Assembly (NCBI GenBank): GCA_035711805.1
Contig: DASTBV010000113.1
Coordinates: 1-64,000, forward strand
DNA: 64,000 bases
Reading direction: 5' to 3'
From: Gp6-AA40 sp035711805
GTDB taxonomy: Bacteria > Acidobacteriota > Vicinamibacteria > Vicinamibacterales > UBA2999
Shown one piece after another: positions 24,471-33,539 of the stretch. Under the pieces are notes generated by a model. The model saw only the letters and a program-made list of their open reading frames with translations. It made no database searches and had not been told where the DNA came from. The first letter of the stretch is position 1; the number at the start of each line of letters is the position of its first letter. The position numbers were made by a program, and so were the translations under genes.

Positions 24471-25496
24471 CTAGTCGATGGAGATTTTCCGCAGCAGGTT
24501 GAAGTCCGACAGCATCTTCCCGGCGCCGAGCACGACCGACGACAGTGGATCCTCGGCCATCGCCAGCGGCAACCCGGTTTCCTCGCGGAGACGCTTGTCG
24601 AGATTCTTCAGCAGCGAGCCGCCGCCCGTGAGCACGATCCCGCGATCGACGATGTCGGCCGACAGTTCCGGCGGCGTGCGCTCCAGCGCCACGCGCACCG
24701 CGTCGACGATGACATTGACCGTTTCGGCCAGGGCCTCGCGAATCTCCTCGTCGCTGATGGTGATCGTCTTCGGCACGCCTTCGATGAGATGACGCCCTTT
24801 GATCTCCATCGTCATCCGCTCGTCGAGCTTGTAGGCGGAGCCGATCTCCATCTTGATCTGCTCGGCGGTTCGTTCACCGATGAGGAGGTTGTACGTCTTC
24901 TTGATGTACTGGATGATCGCTTCGTCCATCTCATTGCCGGCCACGCGCACCGCTTTGCTGTAGACGATGCCGGCGAGCGAGATCACCGCGATGTCGGTGG
25001 TGCCGCCGCCGATGTCCACGATCATGTTGCCCGACGGTTCGGTGATCGGCATGCCGGCGCCGATCGCCGCCGCCATCGCCTCTTCGACGAGGTGGACCTC
25101 GCTCGCTTTGGCGCGGTAGGCGCTGTCCTTCACCGCGCGCTTTTCAACCTGCGTGATTTCCGACGGGACGCCGATGACGATGCGGGGGCGCACCCAGACG
25201 TTGCGGTTGTGCGCCTTCTTGATGAAGTAGGTCAGCATCTTCTCGGTGACCTCGAAATCGGCGATGACGCCGTCCTTCATCGGTTTGATCGCCACGATGT
25301 TGCCCGGTGTCCGGCCGAGCATCTCCTTGGCGTCCTTGCCAACGGCTTCAACGCGGCCGTTGACTTTGTTGATGGCGACAATCGACGGTTCGTTGACCAC
25401 GATGCCCTTCCCGCGCGCGTAGACGCAGGTGTTGGCGGTACCGAGGTCGATCGCGAGATCGCTGGAGAAGAGCGACAGGAACGAGCCGAGAGGCAT
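24471..25496 (-). CDS. mreB: Rod shape-determining actin homologue MreB
   Basis: Forms membrane-associated filaments that direct lateral wall synthesis. 341 residues, near-complete conservation of family blocks: DLGTANTCVYARGKGIVVNEPS (phosphate 1), PGNIVAIKPMKDGVIADFEV, GMPITEPSGNMIVDIGGGTTD (phosphate 2), and the adenosine motif GIVLTGGGSLLKNLDKRL. N-terminal MPLGSFLSLFSSDLA gives an amphipathic start. Heads the minus-strand shape cluster. Confidence 0.97.
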   Translation of the reverse strand: MPLGSFLSLFSSDLAIDLGTANTCVYARGKGIVVNEPSIVAINKVNGRVEAVGKDAKEMLGRTPGNIVAIKPMKDGVIADFEVTEKMLTYFIKKAHNRNVWVRPRIVIGVPSEITQVEKRAVKDSAYRAKASEVHLVEEAMAAAIGAGMPITEPSGNMIVDIGGGTTDIAVISLAGIVYSKAVRVAGNEMDEAIIQYIKKTYNLLIGERTAEQIKMEIGSAYKLDERMTMEIKGRHLIEGVPKTITISDEEIREALAETVNVIVDAVRVALERTPPELSADIVDRGIVLTGGGSLLKNLDKRLREETGLPLAMAEDPLSSVVLGAGKMLSDFNLLRKISID

Positions 25497-25553
25497 AGGT
25501 ATCTTTGATTTCCGATCGTTGATTTGTGATTGGCTGGTGAATGGTGATTGGGA
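25497..25553. repeat. Short spacer with (G/A)ATTTGTGATTGG-type repeats
   Basis: Between mreB and the cyclase. Contains GATTTCCGATCGTTGATTTG and GATTGGCTGGTGAATGGTGATTGGGAT-like units, low-complexity and AT-richer than its surroundings. A related run in the opposite sense (CACCAATCGCCATTCACGATT...) precedes clpP at about 57811-57868. No gene. Confidence 0.55.
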
Positions 25554-26660
25554 TCACAACTCACTAACCGCAAATGCTTGTATCCCGTTCTTGCCGGACG
25601 CCTTCACCCGGTACATGGCCGCGTCCGCCGCTCGTAGTAATTCTTCGGCCGATCCGGCCGAATCCGGCAGAGTGGCCACCCCAATGGACACCGTTAAATG
25701 CACCGAAAGGCCGTCCGAGGCCAGGAATTGAGCCGCGCCCACCCGCTCCCGGATGCGCGCCGCCACCGAAAATGCGCCGTCCCGGCCGGTATCCGGCAGA
25801 ATCAGGGCGAATTCGTCCCCCCCGAACCGCGCCACGATGTCGGTCTCCCGGGCGCAACCGCGGACGATGGCGGCCGTTTCGGCGAGCGCCTTGCTCCCGG
25901 CCAGGTGGCCGTGGTTGTCGTTGACCGTCTTGAACCCGTCCAGGTCGAGGAACAGCAGCGACAGCGGGCGGCCGTGGCGCGAGGCCCGTTTGGTCTCGCG
26001 GCGGAGCGCCTGGTTGAGGTAACGGCTGTTGTAGAGCCGGGTCAGGTCGTCGGTCACCGACAAGGCCTCCGCTTTCTGCAGGGCGGTTGCGTTATCGAGG
26101 GCAATGGCGGCGGGCTCGAGCACCGTGCGGACGGCGGCCACCAGCGCCGCGCCCAGCGCCGGGGCGGCTTTCGATGGAACCGGGTCAAGGCCGACGAGCG
26201 CCCCGACCGTCTTGTGACGGCATATCAGGGGAAACGCGATGGCCGTCCCGGCGGCCCCGGGCGTGGCCCGGGAGTCCTTCGTCAGGTCGCGGGACGCGAA
26301 CTCGACGCCGTGGCGGAACACCCAGTTTGCCGATGTCCAGAGCGACGGGCCGAGGCTCGGCGTCAGTCCGACATCGGCCAACACGTTCAACTGCCCGTTG
26401 GTGTCGTGGGCGACGACCGCCCAGCATGGCGCCGGCAGCCAGTCGTGCGCCTGGCGGACGAGCCAGTCGGCAATCTTCTTCGGGTCCAGCGACTCGTTGG
26501 ATTCCCGGACGGATTCAACGATGGCGTCCCGATGGTCGAGGCGGGCGCGGAGAGCGCGGATGCGCCCCTTGAGCCGGGCCGCGAAATCGGCCCGCCGGCC
26601 GCCGCGCGAACCGCGGGACGCGACGTGAAGCTTCGAGGAAATCGGTTTCACCGATGGCAA
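25554..26660 (-). CDS. Diguanylate cyclase with N-terminal GAF-like domain
   Basis: Makes cyclic-di-GMP from two GTP. 368 residues: a GAF-like sensor at ~50-190 (KIADWLVRQAHDWLPAPCWAVVAHD, FPLICRHKTVGALVGLD) and a GGDEF domain at ~205-365 with DDLTRLYNSRYLNQAL, SLLFLDLDGFKTVNDNHGH and the intact active-site GGDEF at 280-284. RETD lies five residues before it, which matches the product-inhibition I-site (RxxD). SIGVATLP and AADAAMYRVKASGKNG complete the fold. No membrane helix, so it is cytosolic. It is a natural antagonist of the HD-GYP protein at 6093, though the two are far apart. Confidence 0.93.
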   Translation of the reverse strand: MPSVKPISSKLHVASRGSRGGRRADFAARLKGRIRALRARLDHRDAIVESVRESNESLDPKKIADWLVRQAHDWLPAPCWAVVAHDTNGQLNVLADVGLTPSLGPSLWTSANWVFRHGVEFASRDLTKDSRATPGAAGTAIAFPLICRHKTVGALVGLDPVPSKAAPALGAALVAAVRTVLEPAAIALDNATALQKAEALSVTDDLTRLYNSRYLNQALRRETKRASRHGRPLSLLFLDLDGFKTVNDNHGHLAGSKALAETAAIVRGCARETDIVARFGGDEFALILPDTGRDGAFSVAARIRERVGAAQFLASDGLSVHLTVSIGVATLPDSAGSAEELLRAADAAMYRVKASGKNGIQAFAVSEL

Positions 26661-26771
26661 CGGAAGGCGGTGCTGCTCGGCGACGCCGCTCAGCGCGCTA
26701 AGTCCTTATAGGTGTACCAAATATACCACCTTTCATGGTACGATGACGTTTTTCGTCGAGGGAATTCGTCC
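26661..26771. promoter_or_regulatory. Divergent promoter region (cyclase / PpiD) with an AT-rich dyad
   Basis: The 111-bp gap contains the window's rare AT-rich patch around 26706-26750. GTACCA and TGGTAC (about 26715-26740) form 6-bp arms 16 bp apart, and GGTGTA/TATACC forms a second imperfect dyad. TACGAT at 26739-26744 could be a -10 for the PpiD gene. A regulator-binding role is plausible but unproven. Confidence 0.4.
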
Positions 26772-28709
26772 ATGACCATGCTCGATCGCATGCGTCGGCA
26801 CCGCGGCTGGCTGAAGTGGAGCCTTGGCCTGGTCGCGGTGACGATGGTGATCTTTTTCATTCCGCAGGACTATCTGCAGCCGACCACGTCGGTTGGCGCC
26901 GCGCCCGGTGAGGCCATCGCCGAGGTCGAGGGACAGAAGCTGACCGCTGGCGACTTCCAGCAGCGCTACCTCCTGCAGATGCAGAACTACCGCGACCAGT
27001 TCGGCGCCGGCATGAGCGATCAGCTGCTGCGGCAGCTTGGCGTCGATCAGCAGGTCCTCACGCAGATGATCGACGAGCAGGTGGCGCTGCTCGAAGCCGA
27101 CCGCCACGGCATCACCGTCAGCGACGAAGAGCTCGCGCAGCAGATTTTCGCGATTCCGCAGCTGCAGGAGAACGGCCGTTTCATCGGCGAGGAGCGCTAC
27201 GAGCAGCTGCTGCTCTCGCAGAACCCGCCGCTGACGAAGTCGCAGTTCGAGGATTCACTGCGCCGCAACCTGATCCTGGACAAGCTGCGGTCGGCCCTCA
27301 CCGACTGGATCGCCGTGTCCGACTCCGAGCTCGAAAGTGAATACCGTCGCCGCAACGAGAAGGCCAAGCTCCAGGTCGTGGCGCTCACCGCCGACAAATT
27401 CCGATCGCAGGTCACCGTCACCGACGCCGACGTCGCCGCGTACTTCGACTCGCACAAGACGGACTATCGCGTCGGCGAGCAGCGCAAGGTGAAATACCTG
27501 CTGCTCGACCGCGAGCAGGCGCGTCAGCGCGTGGCGGTGCCGCCCAACGATATCCAGCGCTATTACAACGACAACATTCAGCAGTACCAGACGCCCGAGC
27601 GGGTGCGCGCCAGCCACATCCTGCTGAACACCGGCGGCAAGGACGAAACGGCCGTCCGCAAGCAGGCCGAGGAGCTGCTGGCGAAGGTGAAGGCGGGCGG
27701 GGACTTCGCCGCACTCGCGAAGCAGTATTCCGAGGATCCAGGCAGCAAGGAGAAAGGCGGCGATCTCGATTTCTTCCCGCGCGGCCAGATGGTGCCGGAG
27801 TTCGAGGCGAGCGCGTTCTCGCTGATGCCGGGACAGGTCAGCGATCTCGTGAAGACGCAGTACGGTTTCCACATCATCAAGGTCGTGGACAAGCAGGCCG
27901 CGACGACGCAACCGCTGGAGCAGGTGCGCCCGCGCATCCAGGAAATCCTCGCGTCCCAGATTGCCGATCGGCAGATTACGGAACGATCACAGCAGCTTGC
28001 CAGTCGCGTGAAGAATCCCGCCGATCTGGACAAGGTGGCCGCGGAGCTCGGGCTGAAGGTCGAGGAAAGCGGCTTCTTTCAGCGCGCCGAGCCGGTGCCG
28101 GGACTGGGCGCTGCGCCCCAGGTCGCGGACGCGGCCTTCACGATGCAGAACAACGCGGTCAGTGAGCCGCTGGCGTCCTCGCGCGGTCCGGTCTTCATCA
28201 CGGTGACCGGCACGAAAGAGGCGTACACACCCAACCTGGACGAGGTCAAGGATCGGGCGCGCGAAGACCTGATTCGCTCACGGGCCACCGACTTGAGCCG
28301 CCAGCGCGCGGCGGCGATCGCGGCGCAGCTGAAGTCGGCGTCGGACTTCGCGGCGGCGGCGAAGGCGCAGGGCTTCGAGGCCAAGGAAAGCGAGCTGGTC
28401 GCCCGTGGCAGCGCGCTGCCCGACGTCGGCGTCAGTGCCGAGGTCGAGAAGGTGGCGTTCGCACTGCCGAAGGGCGGGATCAGCGATCCGATTCAGACCC
28501 CCAATGCCACCGTCATCGTCCGCGTCGTCGATCGTGATGACGTGACGCCGGAGGAGTTCCGGCTGGCGCGTGAGCGTTTCCGCGCCGAGCTCGTGAACGA
28601 GCGCCGCGCGCGCTTCTTCGCCTCGTACATGACCAAGGCAAAGGAGCGGCTGAAGATTGAAGTGAAGGCCGACGTGATCCGCCGGCTCCTCGACGCGCAG
28701 CAGATCTGA
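26772..28709 (+). CDS. ppiD: PpiD/SurA-type periplasmic peptidyl-prolyl isomerase (foldase)
   Basis: Membrane-anchored chaperone for proteins leaving the Sec translocon. From the ATG at 26772 (MTMLDRMRRHRGWLKW) it has 645 residues; the frame upstream is untranslated leader. One N-terminal helix (WSLGLVAVTMVIFFIPQDYL), a SurA_N-like chaperone region (~40-230: GEAIAEVEGQKLTAGDFQQRY, QQVLTQMIDEQVALLEADRHG), a parvulin domain at ~275-380 (RVRASHILLNTGG, DFAALAKQYSEDPGSKEKGG, QYGFHIIKVVDK) and a second SurA/PPIC-like C-terminal region. Topology matches PpiD. Candidate promoter in the divergent gap before it. Confidence 0.9.
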   Translation: MTMLDRMRRHRGWLKWSLGLVAVTMVIFFIPQDYLQPTTSVGAAPGEAIAEVEGQKLTAGDFQQRYLLQMQNYRDQFGAGMSDQLLRQLGVDQQVLTQMIDEQVALLEADRHGITVSDEELAQQIFAIPQLQENGRFIGEERYEQLLLSQNPPLTKSQFEDSLRRNLILDKLRSALTDWIAVSDSELESEYRRRNEKAKLQVVALTADKFRSQVTVTDADVAAYFDSHKTDYRVGEQRKVKYLLLDREQARQRVAVPPNDIQRYYNDNIQQYQTPERVRASHILLNTGGKDETAVRKQAEELLAKVKAGGDFAALAKQYSEDPGSKEKGGDLDFFPRGQMVPEFEASAFSLMPGQVSDLVKTQYGFHIIKVVDKQAATTQPLEQVRPRIQEILASQIADRQITERSQQLASRVKNPADLDKVAAELGLKVEESGFFQRAEPVPGLGAAPQVADAAFTMQNNAVSEPLASSRGPVFITVTGTKEAYTPNLDEVKDRAREDLIRSRATDLSRQRAAAIAAQLKSASDFAAAAKAQGFEAKESELVARGSALPDVGVSAEVEKVAFALPKGGISDPIQTPNATVIVRVVDRDDVTPEEFRLARERFRAELVNERRARFFASYMTKAKERLKIEVKADVIRRLLDAQQI

Positions 28710-28780
28710 GGCATGCAGACTTCGTCAAGGTGACACGGACGGCGATGAACAGCACGTCGTCGTGTGCGGTGCGGTAGATT

Positions 28781-28850
28781 GGGGAGCGGGGACCAGGGAC
28801 CAGGGACCAGGGACCAGGGACCAGGGATCAGGGGTCGGGGATCGGGGATC
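28781..28850 (+). repeat. GGGACCA tandem repeat
   Basis: About five 7-bp units of (G)GGACCA from 28789, degenerating to GGGATCAGGGGTCGGGGATCGGGGATC by 28850. The same vocabulary (GGGATCAGGGATGGGGGACCAGG) appears inside engB at 62694-62760. It lies between the PpiD stop and the terminator hairpin. Confidence 0.85.
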
Positions 28851-28856
28851 AAGTAG

Positions 28857-28880
28857 AGGCCGACCTTTAGGTCGGCCTTT
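28857..28880. terminator. Bidirectional hairpin terminator between PpiD and CPBP genes
   Basis: Perfect 9-bp stem AGGCCGACC / GGTCGGCCT with a TTTA loop (28857-28878), followed by TT and C on the plus side; on the minus side it overlaps the stop codon of the CPBP gene (TAA at 28869-28867). The convergent arrangement suits termination from both sides, although the U-tract is short. Confidence 0.65.
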
Positions 28881-29631
28881 CCTCATAGCGCAGCCGGCCG
28901 CGCGTGGCTCCAATCAGGACCGCGCTGACGACAAGTCCGCACAGCGCCAGCACCAGCTCGAACCGCACGCCGACATTGGGGCGCGTGTGGGCGAAGAATC
29001 CAGCCAGCCATCCAGAGACGGTGTTGAACGCGGCGTGCGCGGCAATCGGAGCGAGCACGTTGAACCGTGCGAGGTTGGTGACGAACGTCAGAATGAAGGA
29101 CGCGCCGACGAGGATCAGCGTGTAGATCCACAGCGGAGCACTCACCCAACCTGGATAGAAGAACATCGGCAGATGCCACCCCACCCAGAGCAGGGCGAGG
29201 AGGAGCGTTCCACGCACCGGGCCGAGCGCGGCTTCCAGCCGCGGCAGCGCGTAGCCTCGCCAGCCGGGCTCTTCGCCCAGGGGGCCGCCTAGGAGCGTCG
29301 AATAGTTATAGACACTCAACGACGCCAGCGCCGACCACTGCAGCCGGCTCGGGTCCGTCGCGGTGTTGCCCGGCAGCACGACGTAGGTGAACATCATCAG
29401 CAGCGCCCCGGCGAGCCCGGCGGCGAGCGCGCGCGGCCATCCGGCGAGGAGGCGCACCGCGCGGTAATTCCCGCTGGTTACGCGATGTGTGATGACGGCC
29501 GCGATCGTCGGCGCAAGCGTCGCCAGTGCCGTCCACAGCAGCGACCCCTGCAACAGCACGAGCGGAACGAACACGAGCCATCCGCCCGCGTAGGCGAGAA
29601 GGAAGAACAGGACGAGCGGACGCTGCCTCAC
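28867..29631 (-). CDS. CPBP-family intramembrane glutamic endopeptidase (Abi family)
   Basis: 254-residue integral membrane protein with about seven helices. Family motifs are all present: EExxxR as E120EPGWR125 (GPLGEEPGWRGYALPRL), FxxxH-like GWHLPMF with His153, and HAAFN with His199 and Asn203. Bacterial CPBP proteins include self-immunity proteins for bacteriocins and proteases of unknown substrate; no bacteriocin-like gene is adjacent here, so the substrate is open. The gene ends in the bidirectional terminator. Confidence 0.88.
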   Translation of the reverse strand: MRQRPLVLFFLLAYAGGWLVFVPLVLLQGSLLWTALATLAPTIAAVITHRVTSGNYRAVRLLAGWPRALAAGLAGALLMMFTYVVLPGNTATDPSRLQWSALASLSVYNYSTLLGGPLGEEPGWRGYALPRLEAALGPVRGTLLLALLWVGWHLPMFFYPGWVSAPLWIYTLILVGASFILTFVTNLARFNVLAPIAAHAAFNTVSGWLAGFFAHTRPNVGVRFELVLALCGLVVSAVLIGATRGRLRYEERPT

Positions 29632-29635
29632 TCGT

Positions 29636-29677
29636 CAACGTCTCGAACGATTCGCACCACTCGAACGACTCGAACGT
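29636..29677. repeat. TCGAACGA-type repeats between CPBP and SppA genes
   Basis: A short run of TCGAACGATTCGCACCACTC and TCGAACGACTCGAACGTTC-like units, with internal inverted pairs (CGAACGTTCG type). It ends at the SppA stop codon. No gene or clear terminator. Confidence 0.55.
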
Positions 29678-31432
29678 TCATCGAACAAACGTAAACGGCA
29701 TCAGCGCCAGCGGCTCGCCACGGCGGAACAGCCGCACGGGCGCCGACAGCGCGCCAACCGCACGCTGCTCGGCCCCACTGGCCAGCACACTCCAGACGTT
29801 CACGCCGCGGCCGAACTGCGCGGTCAATGCCTCGAACACGCTGCGCCGGCGCGGATAGGCGACGAGTTCCACGTCTTCGCCGGGTGGAATGCGCGCGCGC
29901 TCTTTCGCGATTCGCACCGCAGTGTCGAGGCCGCCCAGCGCGTCCACCAGGCCGTTCTCACGCGCCTGACGCCCGGTCCAGACGCGGCCCTGTGCGACGG
30001 CGTCGATCTTTTCAGGTGTGGTCTTGCGCGATTCCGCGGCTTTCTCGACGAAGTTCTCGTAGAAGCCCTGCATGTGATCCTGGATCCGCGTGCGGTGATC
30101 GGGCTTGAACGGCTCGAACGGCGAATAGATGTCCGCGTTCGCCCCCGACGTGACCGTCTCAGTCGTCAAGCCCAGTTTGTTGAGCGTGCCGCCGAGCGCA
30201 ATCTTGCCGTAGTAGACGCCAATCGACCCCGTCAGCGTCGCCGGCTGCGCCACGATGACGTGCGCCGGCATCGAAATGTAATAGCCGCCCGAGGCCGCCA
30301 GGTCCGACATCGACGCAATCAGCGGCCGCGATGGCTTCTGGTCGCGCGTGATCATCAGCTCACGCCAGACCACGTCGGAGGCCACCGACGACCCGCCCGG
30401 GCTGTCCACGCGCAGGATGATGGCTTTCACGGAATCGTCATCCCGCACCTCGCGGATTTGCTCGACGAGCGTCTCGGACCCGACGGTCGGTCCATTCAGC
30501 GGATCGAAGCCGCTCCGTCCAGACGTGATGACGCCAACCGCGTAGATGACGGCAATGCGGGAGCGCGGCCGGAAGCCTACCGACTCGGCCCGGACACGCG
30601 AGTAGTCCCGGCCCTCGATCCGCCGTGTCTCCCGCGAGCCGGAGCGCAGCTCGGGCACGCGATCGTCGAGTTGATCCTCGTAGGCGAGCTCGTCGACGAG
30701 CCCGTGACGCAGCGCATCCTCCGGCGTGAACGGCCCCTGGTCGATCAGCGCGCGCACCTCCTGCTCGCTCTTCTTGCGCGCGTCGGCAATCCCCCGGACC
30801 AGCTGGTCGTACATATCGCGGTTGAGCGACTCCGACATCTCCCGGTGGGCGGGCGTGAAGCCCTTCTCCGTGTACTGGTTGACGGCCGTCTTGTACTCGC
30901 CGACGTGCAGGAAGTCCGGAACGGCGCCGATCTTGTCGAGTGCGCCGCGCAGAAAGATTTCGTATGACGCCACGCCGGTCAGGTCGAGGGAACTGGTGGG
31001 AAGCAGGTAGACCTTGTCGGCGGCGCTCGCCAGGTAGTACTCACGATCGCCCCCGTACTCGAGGAAGGCGACGACGGTCTTCTTCGATTTCTTGAAGTCC
31101 ATGATCGCGTCGCGCAGCTCCTGGACCTTCGCCCAGTACGGAAGTGACAGTGTCGATGGCATCAGCACCACGGTCTTGATACGTGGATCGCGGCGGGCCT
31201 TTTCCAGCGCGCTGACGAACGTCCGCACGGTAATGTTCGAGCCGCCGATCAGCCCGAACACGTCGTCGGGAAGGATTTCCCCGATCTCGCCGCCGGGTCT
31301 GAGGACGAGCGCGGCCGTCGACGGAACCGTCGGCCCGCGCGACACGACGAGAAACATCATCGCCAGACCCGCGATGGACACCACCACCGCCAGCCCAATG
31401 AACACCAGGACGAAACGAACACCACGTTTCAC
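29678..31432 (-). CDS. sppA: Signal peptide peptidase SppA (long, 67-kDa type)
   Basis: Inner-membrane serine protease digesting cleaved signal peptides. 584 residues, i.e. the double-domain form. One N-terminal helix (FVLVFIGLAVVVSIAGLAMMFLVV). The N-terminal half supplies the general-base Lys in EYKTAVNQYTEKGF; the C-terminal half supplies the nucleophile Ser in MSDLAASGGYYISMPA, with RVDSPGGSSVASDVVW and QPATLTGSIGVYYGK around it. Both dyad residues are therefore present. Preceded by a 228-bp spacer that separates it from a divergent lipoprotein gene. Confidence 0.93.
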   Translation of the reverse strand: MKRGVRFVLVFIGLAVVVSIAGLAMMFLVVSRGPTVPSTAALVLRPGGEIGEILPDDVFGLIGGSNITVRTFVSALEKARRDPRIKTVVLMPSTLSLPYWAKVQELRDAIMDFKKSKKTVVAFLEYGGDREYYLASAADKVYLLPTSSLDLTGVASYEIFLRGALDKIGAVPDFLHVGEYKTAVNQYTEKGFTPAHREMSESLNRDMYDQLVRGIADARKKSEQEVRALIDQGPFTPEDALRHGLVDELAYEDQLDDRVPELRSGSRETRRIEGRDYSRVRAESVGFRPRSRIAVIYAVGVITSGRSGFDPLNGPTVGSETLVEQIREVRDDDSVKAIILRVDSPGGSSVASDVVWRELMITRDQKPSRPLIASMSDLAASGGYYISMPAHVIVAQPATLTGSIGVYYGKIALGGTLNKLGLTTETVTSGANADIYSPFEPFKPDHRTRIQDHMQGFYENFVEKAAESRKTTPEKIDAVAQGRVWTGRQARENGLVDALGGLDTAVRIAKERARIPPGEDVELVAYPRRRSVFEALTAQFGRGVNVWSVLASGAEQRAVGALSAPVRLFRRGEPLALMPFTFVR

Positions 31433-31660
31433 GTCAGCCTCCCTTGGGGGTCATTGTGTCAAATCCCCGCGGACGGAGCTTCAGGGCAGCCCCAGGCGCC
31501 ATCAACAACTTCGTCACGTGACCGAACGAAACCCGCCCGGGCCTCCGACGACCGATTCCCAGGAATGCGCAAATAACGGCCGCATGTGACGCGGAACGCA
31601 GATTGCCCAGAAACCATGACAGCCCCTGCCCTGCCTTTGAGAATCAGGAGCGGCACTGCC
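31433..31660. other. Divergent spacer between SppA and lipoprotein genes
   Basis: 228 bp with no supported gene. The open frame that reaches in from the lipoprotein gene has no signal peptide at its far start and is rejected. AGGAG at 31646-31650 is a good ribosome binding site for the ATG at 31661. I see no clear -10/-35 pair. Confidence 0.5.
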
Positions 31661-32176
31661 ATGTTTACGATTTGCGATCGTCGCGTTTCACTTTCAGCGG
31701 GTTTTGCCCGGCTTGCCGGGCTTGCTGCCTGTGGGTTGCTTGCAGCGGCATGCCACGGTGGACTGGATACGCCTGCCGGTCCGAGTGCTCCCGCCGATGC
31801 GGCGCTGTCGGCAACGAGCGATGACGAAACGGTCCCCGTCGAAACCGCGACAGTCGCCTCGACGAGACGTGTCACGTACGAGATGGCTGAAGCCAATCTC
31901 TCGGGACACTCTGGAAGCTGCACTCTCGCAGGCGCTCGGCTCGGGTTTCGGCTCAAAGCACAAGGTGCAGGCGTGCCAGGCACGGTGATTCGTTTCCACC
32001 TGATCAGGGCTGATGGGTTCAGGACCACGGCGATCGTTGACGTGAGTCGGCAGGGCACCTTCCGGACCGACCAGGAGCTGGTCACGACGTTCCCGCCGAA
32101 TGCCGAGGTCCGGTGCGTGCTCCTGAGCATCGACGGCGCGCTGCTCGCGGAAAGCACCACGTTCCACGCGCCGTGA
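31661..32176 (+). CDS. Predicted lipoprotein of unknown function
   Basis: 171 residues starting MFTICDRRVSLSAGFARLAG, with lipobox LLAAAC near residue 34; the mature N-terminus is Cys followed by a Pro/Ala/Ser/Thr-rich linker. The C-terminal ~100 residues (SGSCTLAGARLGFRLKAQ, VIRFHLIRADGFRTTAIVD, TFRTDQELVTTFPPNAEVRC) look beta-rich, with a Cys pair that could form a disulfide. I do not recognise a family. Start chosen because AGGAG stands 10 nt upstream and the signal peptide begins there; an in-frame ATG at 31586 is rejected. Confidence 0.75.
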   Translation: MFTICDRRVSLSAGFARLAGLAACGLLAAACHGGLDTPAGPSAPADAALSATSDDETVPVETATVASTRRVTYEMAEANLSGHSGSCTLAGARLGFRLKAQGAGVPGTVIRFHLIRADGFRTTAIVDVSRQGTFRTDQELVTTFPPNAEVRCVLLSIDGALLAESTTFHAP

Positions 32177-32186
32177 GGAAACCCTG

Positions 32187-32221
32187 AGGCCTTGGCCCTT
32201 GGGCGTTGGCCCTTCGGCCTT
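32187..32221. repeat. GGCCCTTGG-type spacer repeat
   Basis: GAGGCCTTGGCCCTTGGGCG followed by TTGGCCCTTCGGCCTT. The related string CAGGGCCAAGGCCCAAGGCC forms the tail of the Dam-like gene at about 56215-56245, in the opposite sense. Confidence 0.6.
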
Positions 32222-32222
32222 C

Positions 32223-32228
32223 TATGAT
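32223..32228 (+). promoter_or_regulatory. Candidate -10 (TATGAT) 6 nt before the dehydrogenase start
   Basis: TATGAT is a 5/6 match to the -10 consensus and ends 6 nt before the ATG at 32235, so transcription would start at about the A of the ATG. Same geometry as at 12648 and 55256. A GGGGG run between them could instead act as a weak ribosome binding site for a longer transcript. Confidence 0.4.
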
Positions 32229-32234
32229 GGGGGG

Positions 32235-33539
32235 ATGCGAAGACTTCTTATCGCGCTCCTCATCTCCTCGGCGACCGCAACCATAGTCGCGCAACAGAAT
32301 CGAGCCAACACCTGCGATCCGGACAACGGCGGCTTGACGCTGCCACCGGGCTTCTGCGCGAAAGTGATCGCCGACGTGGCGGCGCCCGCGCGTCACGTTG
32401 CGGTGGCGCCGAACGGGGACATCTACACCGTGCTGGCGGTCGCCGGCGGTCCTCTGGCCCCGCCGCCATCGGGCCCGCCGACACCTGGTGTCGTGGCCCT
32501 GCGCGATGCCGACCGGGACGGCAGGTACGAGCAGATTGAGAAGTTCGGACCTGGTCTCCAGGGAACCGGCATTCTGCTGAACAACGGCTATCTCTACGTT
32601 GGTGCCGACCAGCGCGTAGTGCGCTTCCGTCTCGACGGCAAGTCGCTCGTCCCCACCAGTCAGCCGGAAGTCATCGTCGACGCGCTGCCGCGCGCAAATC
32701 CACATTCCGCCAAGTCGATCGCGATCGGTGACGGCAACGCGCTGTATGTCCACGTCGGAGGGCCGACGAACGCGTGTCAGAATCCGGACAGGCGTCCAGG
32801 TGCTCCCGGCGAGAACCCGTGCAGCCAGCTCGCCTTGCACGGCGGGGTCTGGAAGTACGAAGCCGGCAAGGCCGGCCAGAAGCACGAGGCGTCGCGACGG
32901 TTCGCGACGGGCATCCGGCACACCGTCGCCATGGCGTGGAATCCAGCGTCGCGGCAGCTGTATGCGGCGCAGAACGGACGCGATCAGCTCGATACCCTGT
33001 GGCCGAAGTCATTCACGGCGCAGGACAACGCCGAGCGCCCGGCCGAGGAGATGCAGCTGCTGAAACAGGGTTCGAACTTCGGCTGGCCGTACTGCTTCTA
33101 CGATCTGGCGACGATGAAGCGCCTGCTCAATCCGGAGTACGGCGGCGACGGCAAGTCGGAAGGCGACTGCGCCAAGTACGACAAACCGATCGCGACGTTC
33201 CCGGCGCACAACGCGCCGGTCGGCATGACGTTCTACACCGGGACGCAGTTCCCCGCGTCCTACCGCAACGGCGCATTCGTCGTGTTCCACGGATCCTGGA
33301 ACCGGATGCCGTTTCCGCAAGCCGGCTTCAACATCCGCTTCGTTCCATTCAAGGGTGAGCAGCCGTCCGGCGAGAGTCAGGTCTTTGCTTCCGGTTTCGC
33401 CGGCAAGGACGTCGTGAAGATGCCCAACGATGCCGTGTACCGGCCGGTTGGCATCGCGCAGGCACCGGACGGCTCGCTCGTCGTAACGGAGGATGCCAAA
33501 GGACGGATATGGCGCGTCAGCTATACAGGGTCGCGATAG
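32235..33539 (+). CDS. Secreted PQQ-type sugar dehydrogenase (glucose/sorbosone dehydrogenase fold)
   Basis: 434 residues, signal peptide MRRLLIALLISSATATIVAQ. A six-bladed propeller of the soluble aldose dehydrogenase type: GFCAKVIADVAAPARHVAVAPNGDIYTVLA, NGYLYVGADQRVVRF, GVWKYEAGKAGQKHEASRRFATGIRHTVAMAWN, LLKQGSNFGWPYCFYD, PAHNAPVGMTFYTG, RPVGIAQAPDGSLVVTEDAKGRIWRV. These blades usually bind PQQ and Ca2+ and oxidise sugars in the periplasm, but many homologues are uncharacterised. Overlaps the FKBP gene by 31 bp. Confidence 0.85.
   Translation: MRRLLIALLISSATATIVAQQNRANTCDPDNGGLTLPPGFCAKVIADVAAPARHVAVAPNGDIYTVLAVAGGPLAPPPSGPPTPGVVALRDADRDGRYEQIEKFGPGLQGTGILLNNGYLYVGADQRVVRFRLDGKSLVPTSQPEVIVDALPRANPHSAKSIAIGDGNALYVHVGGPTNACQNPDRRPGAPGENPCSQLALHGGVWKYEAGKAGQKHEASRRFATGIRHTVAMAWNPASRQLYAAQNGRDQLDTLWPKSFTAQDNAERPAEEMQLLKQGSNFGWPYCFYDLATMKRLLNPEYGGDGKSEGDCAKYDKPIATFPAHNAPVGMTFYTGTQFPASYRNGAFVVFHGSWNRMPFPQAGFNIRFVPFKGEQPSGESQVFASGFAGKDVVKMPNDAVYRPVGIAQAPDGSLVVTEDAKGRIWRVSYTGSR

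Noticed and set aside
28867..29631. CPBP protease as bacteriocin immunity
   Set aside because: No bacteriocin precursor, leader peptidase or ABC exporter lies nearby, so the specific role is not supported.
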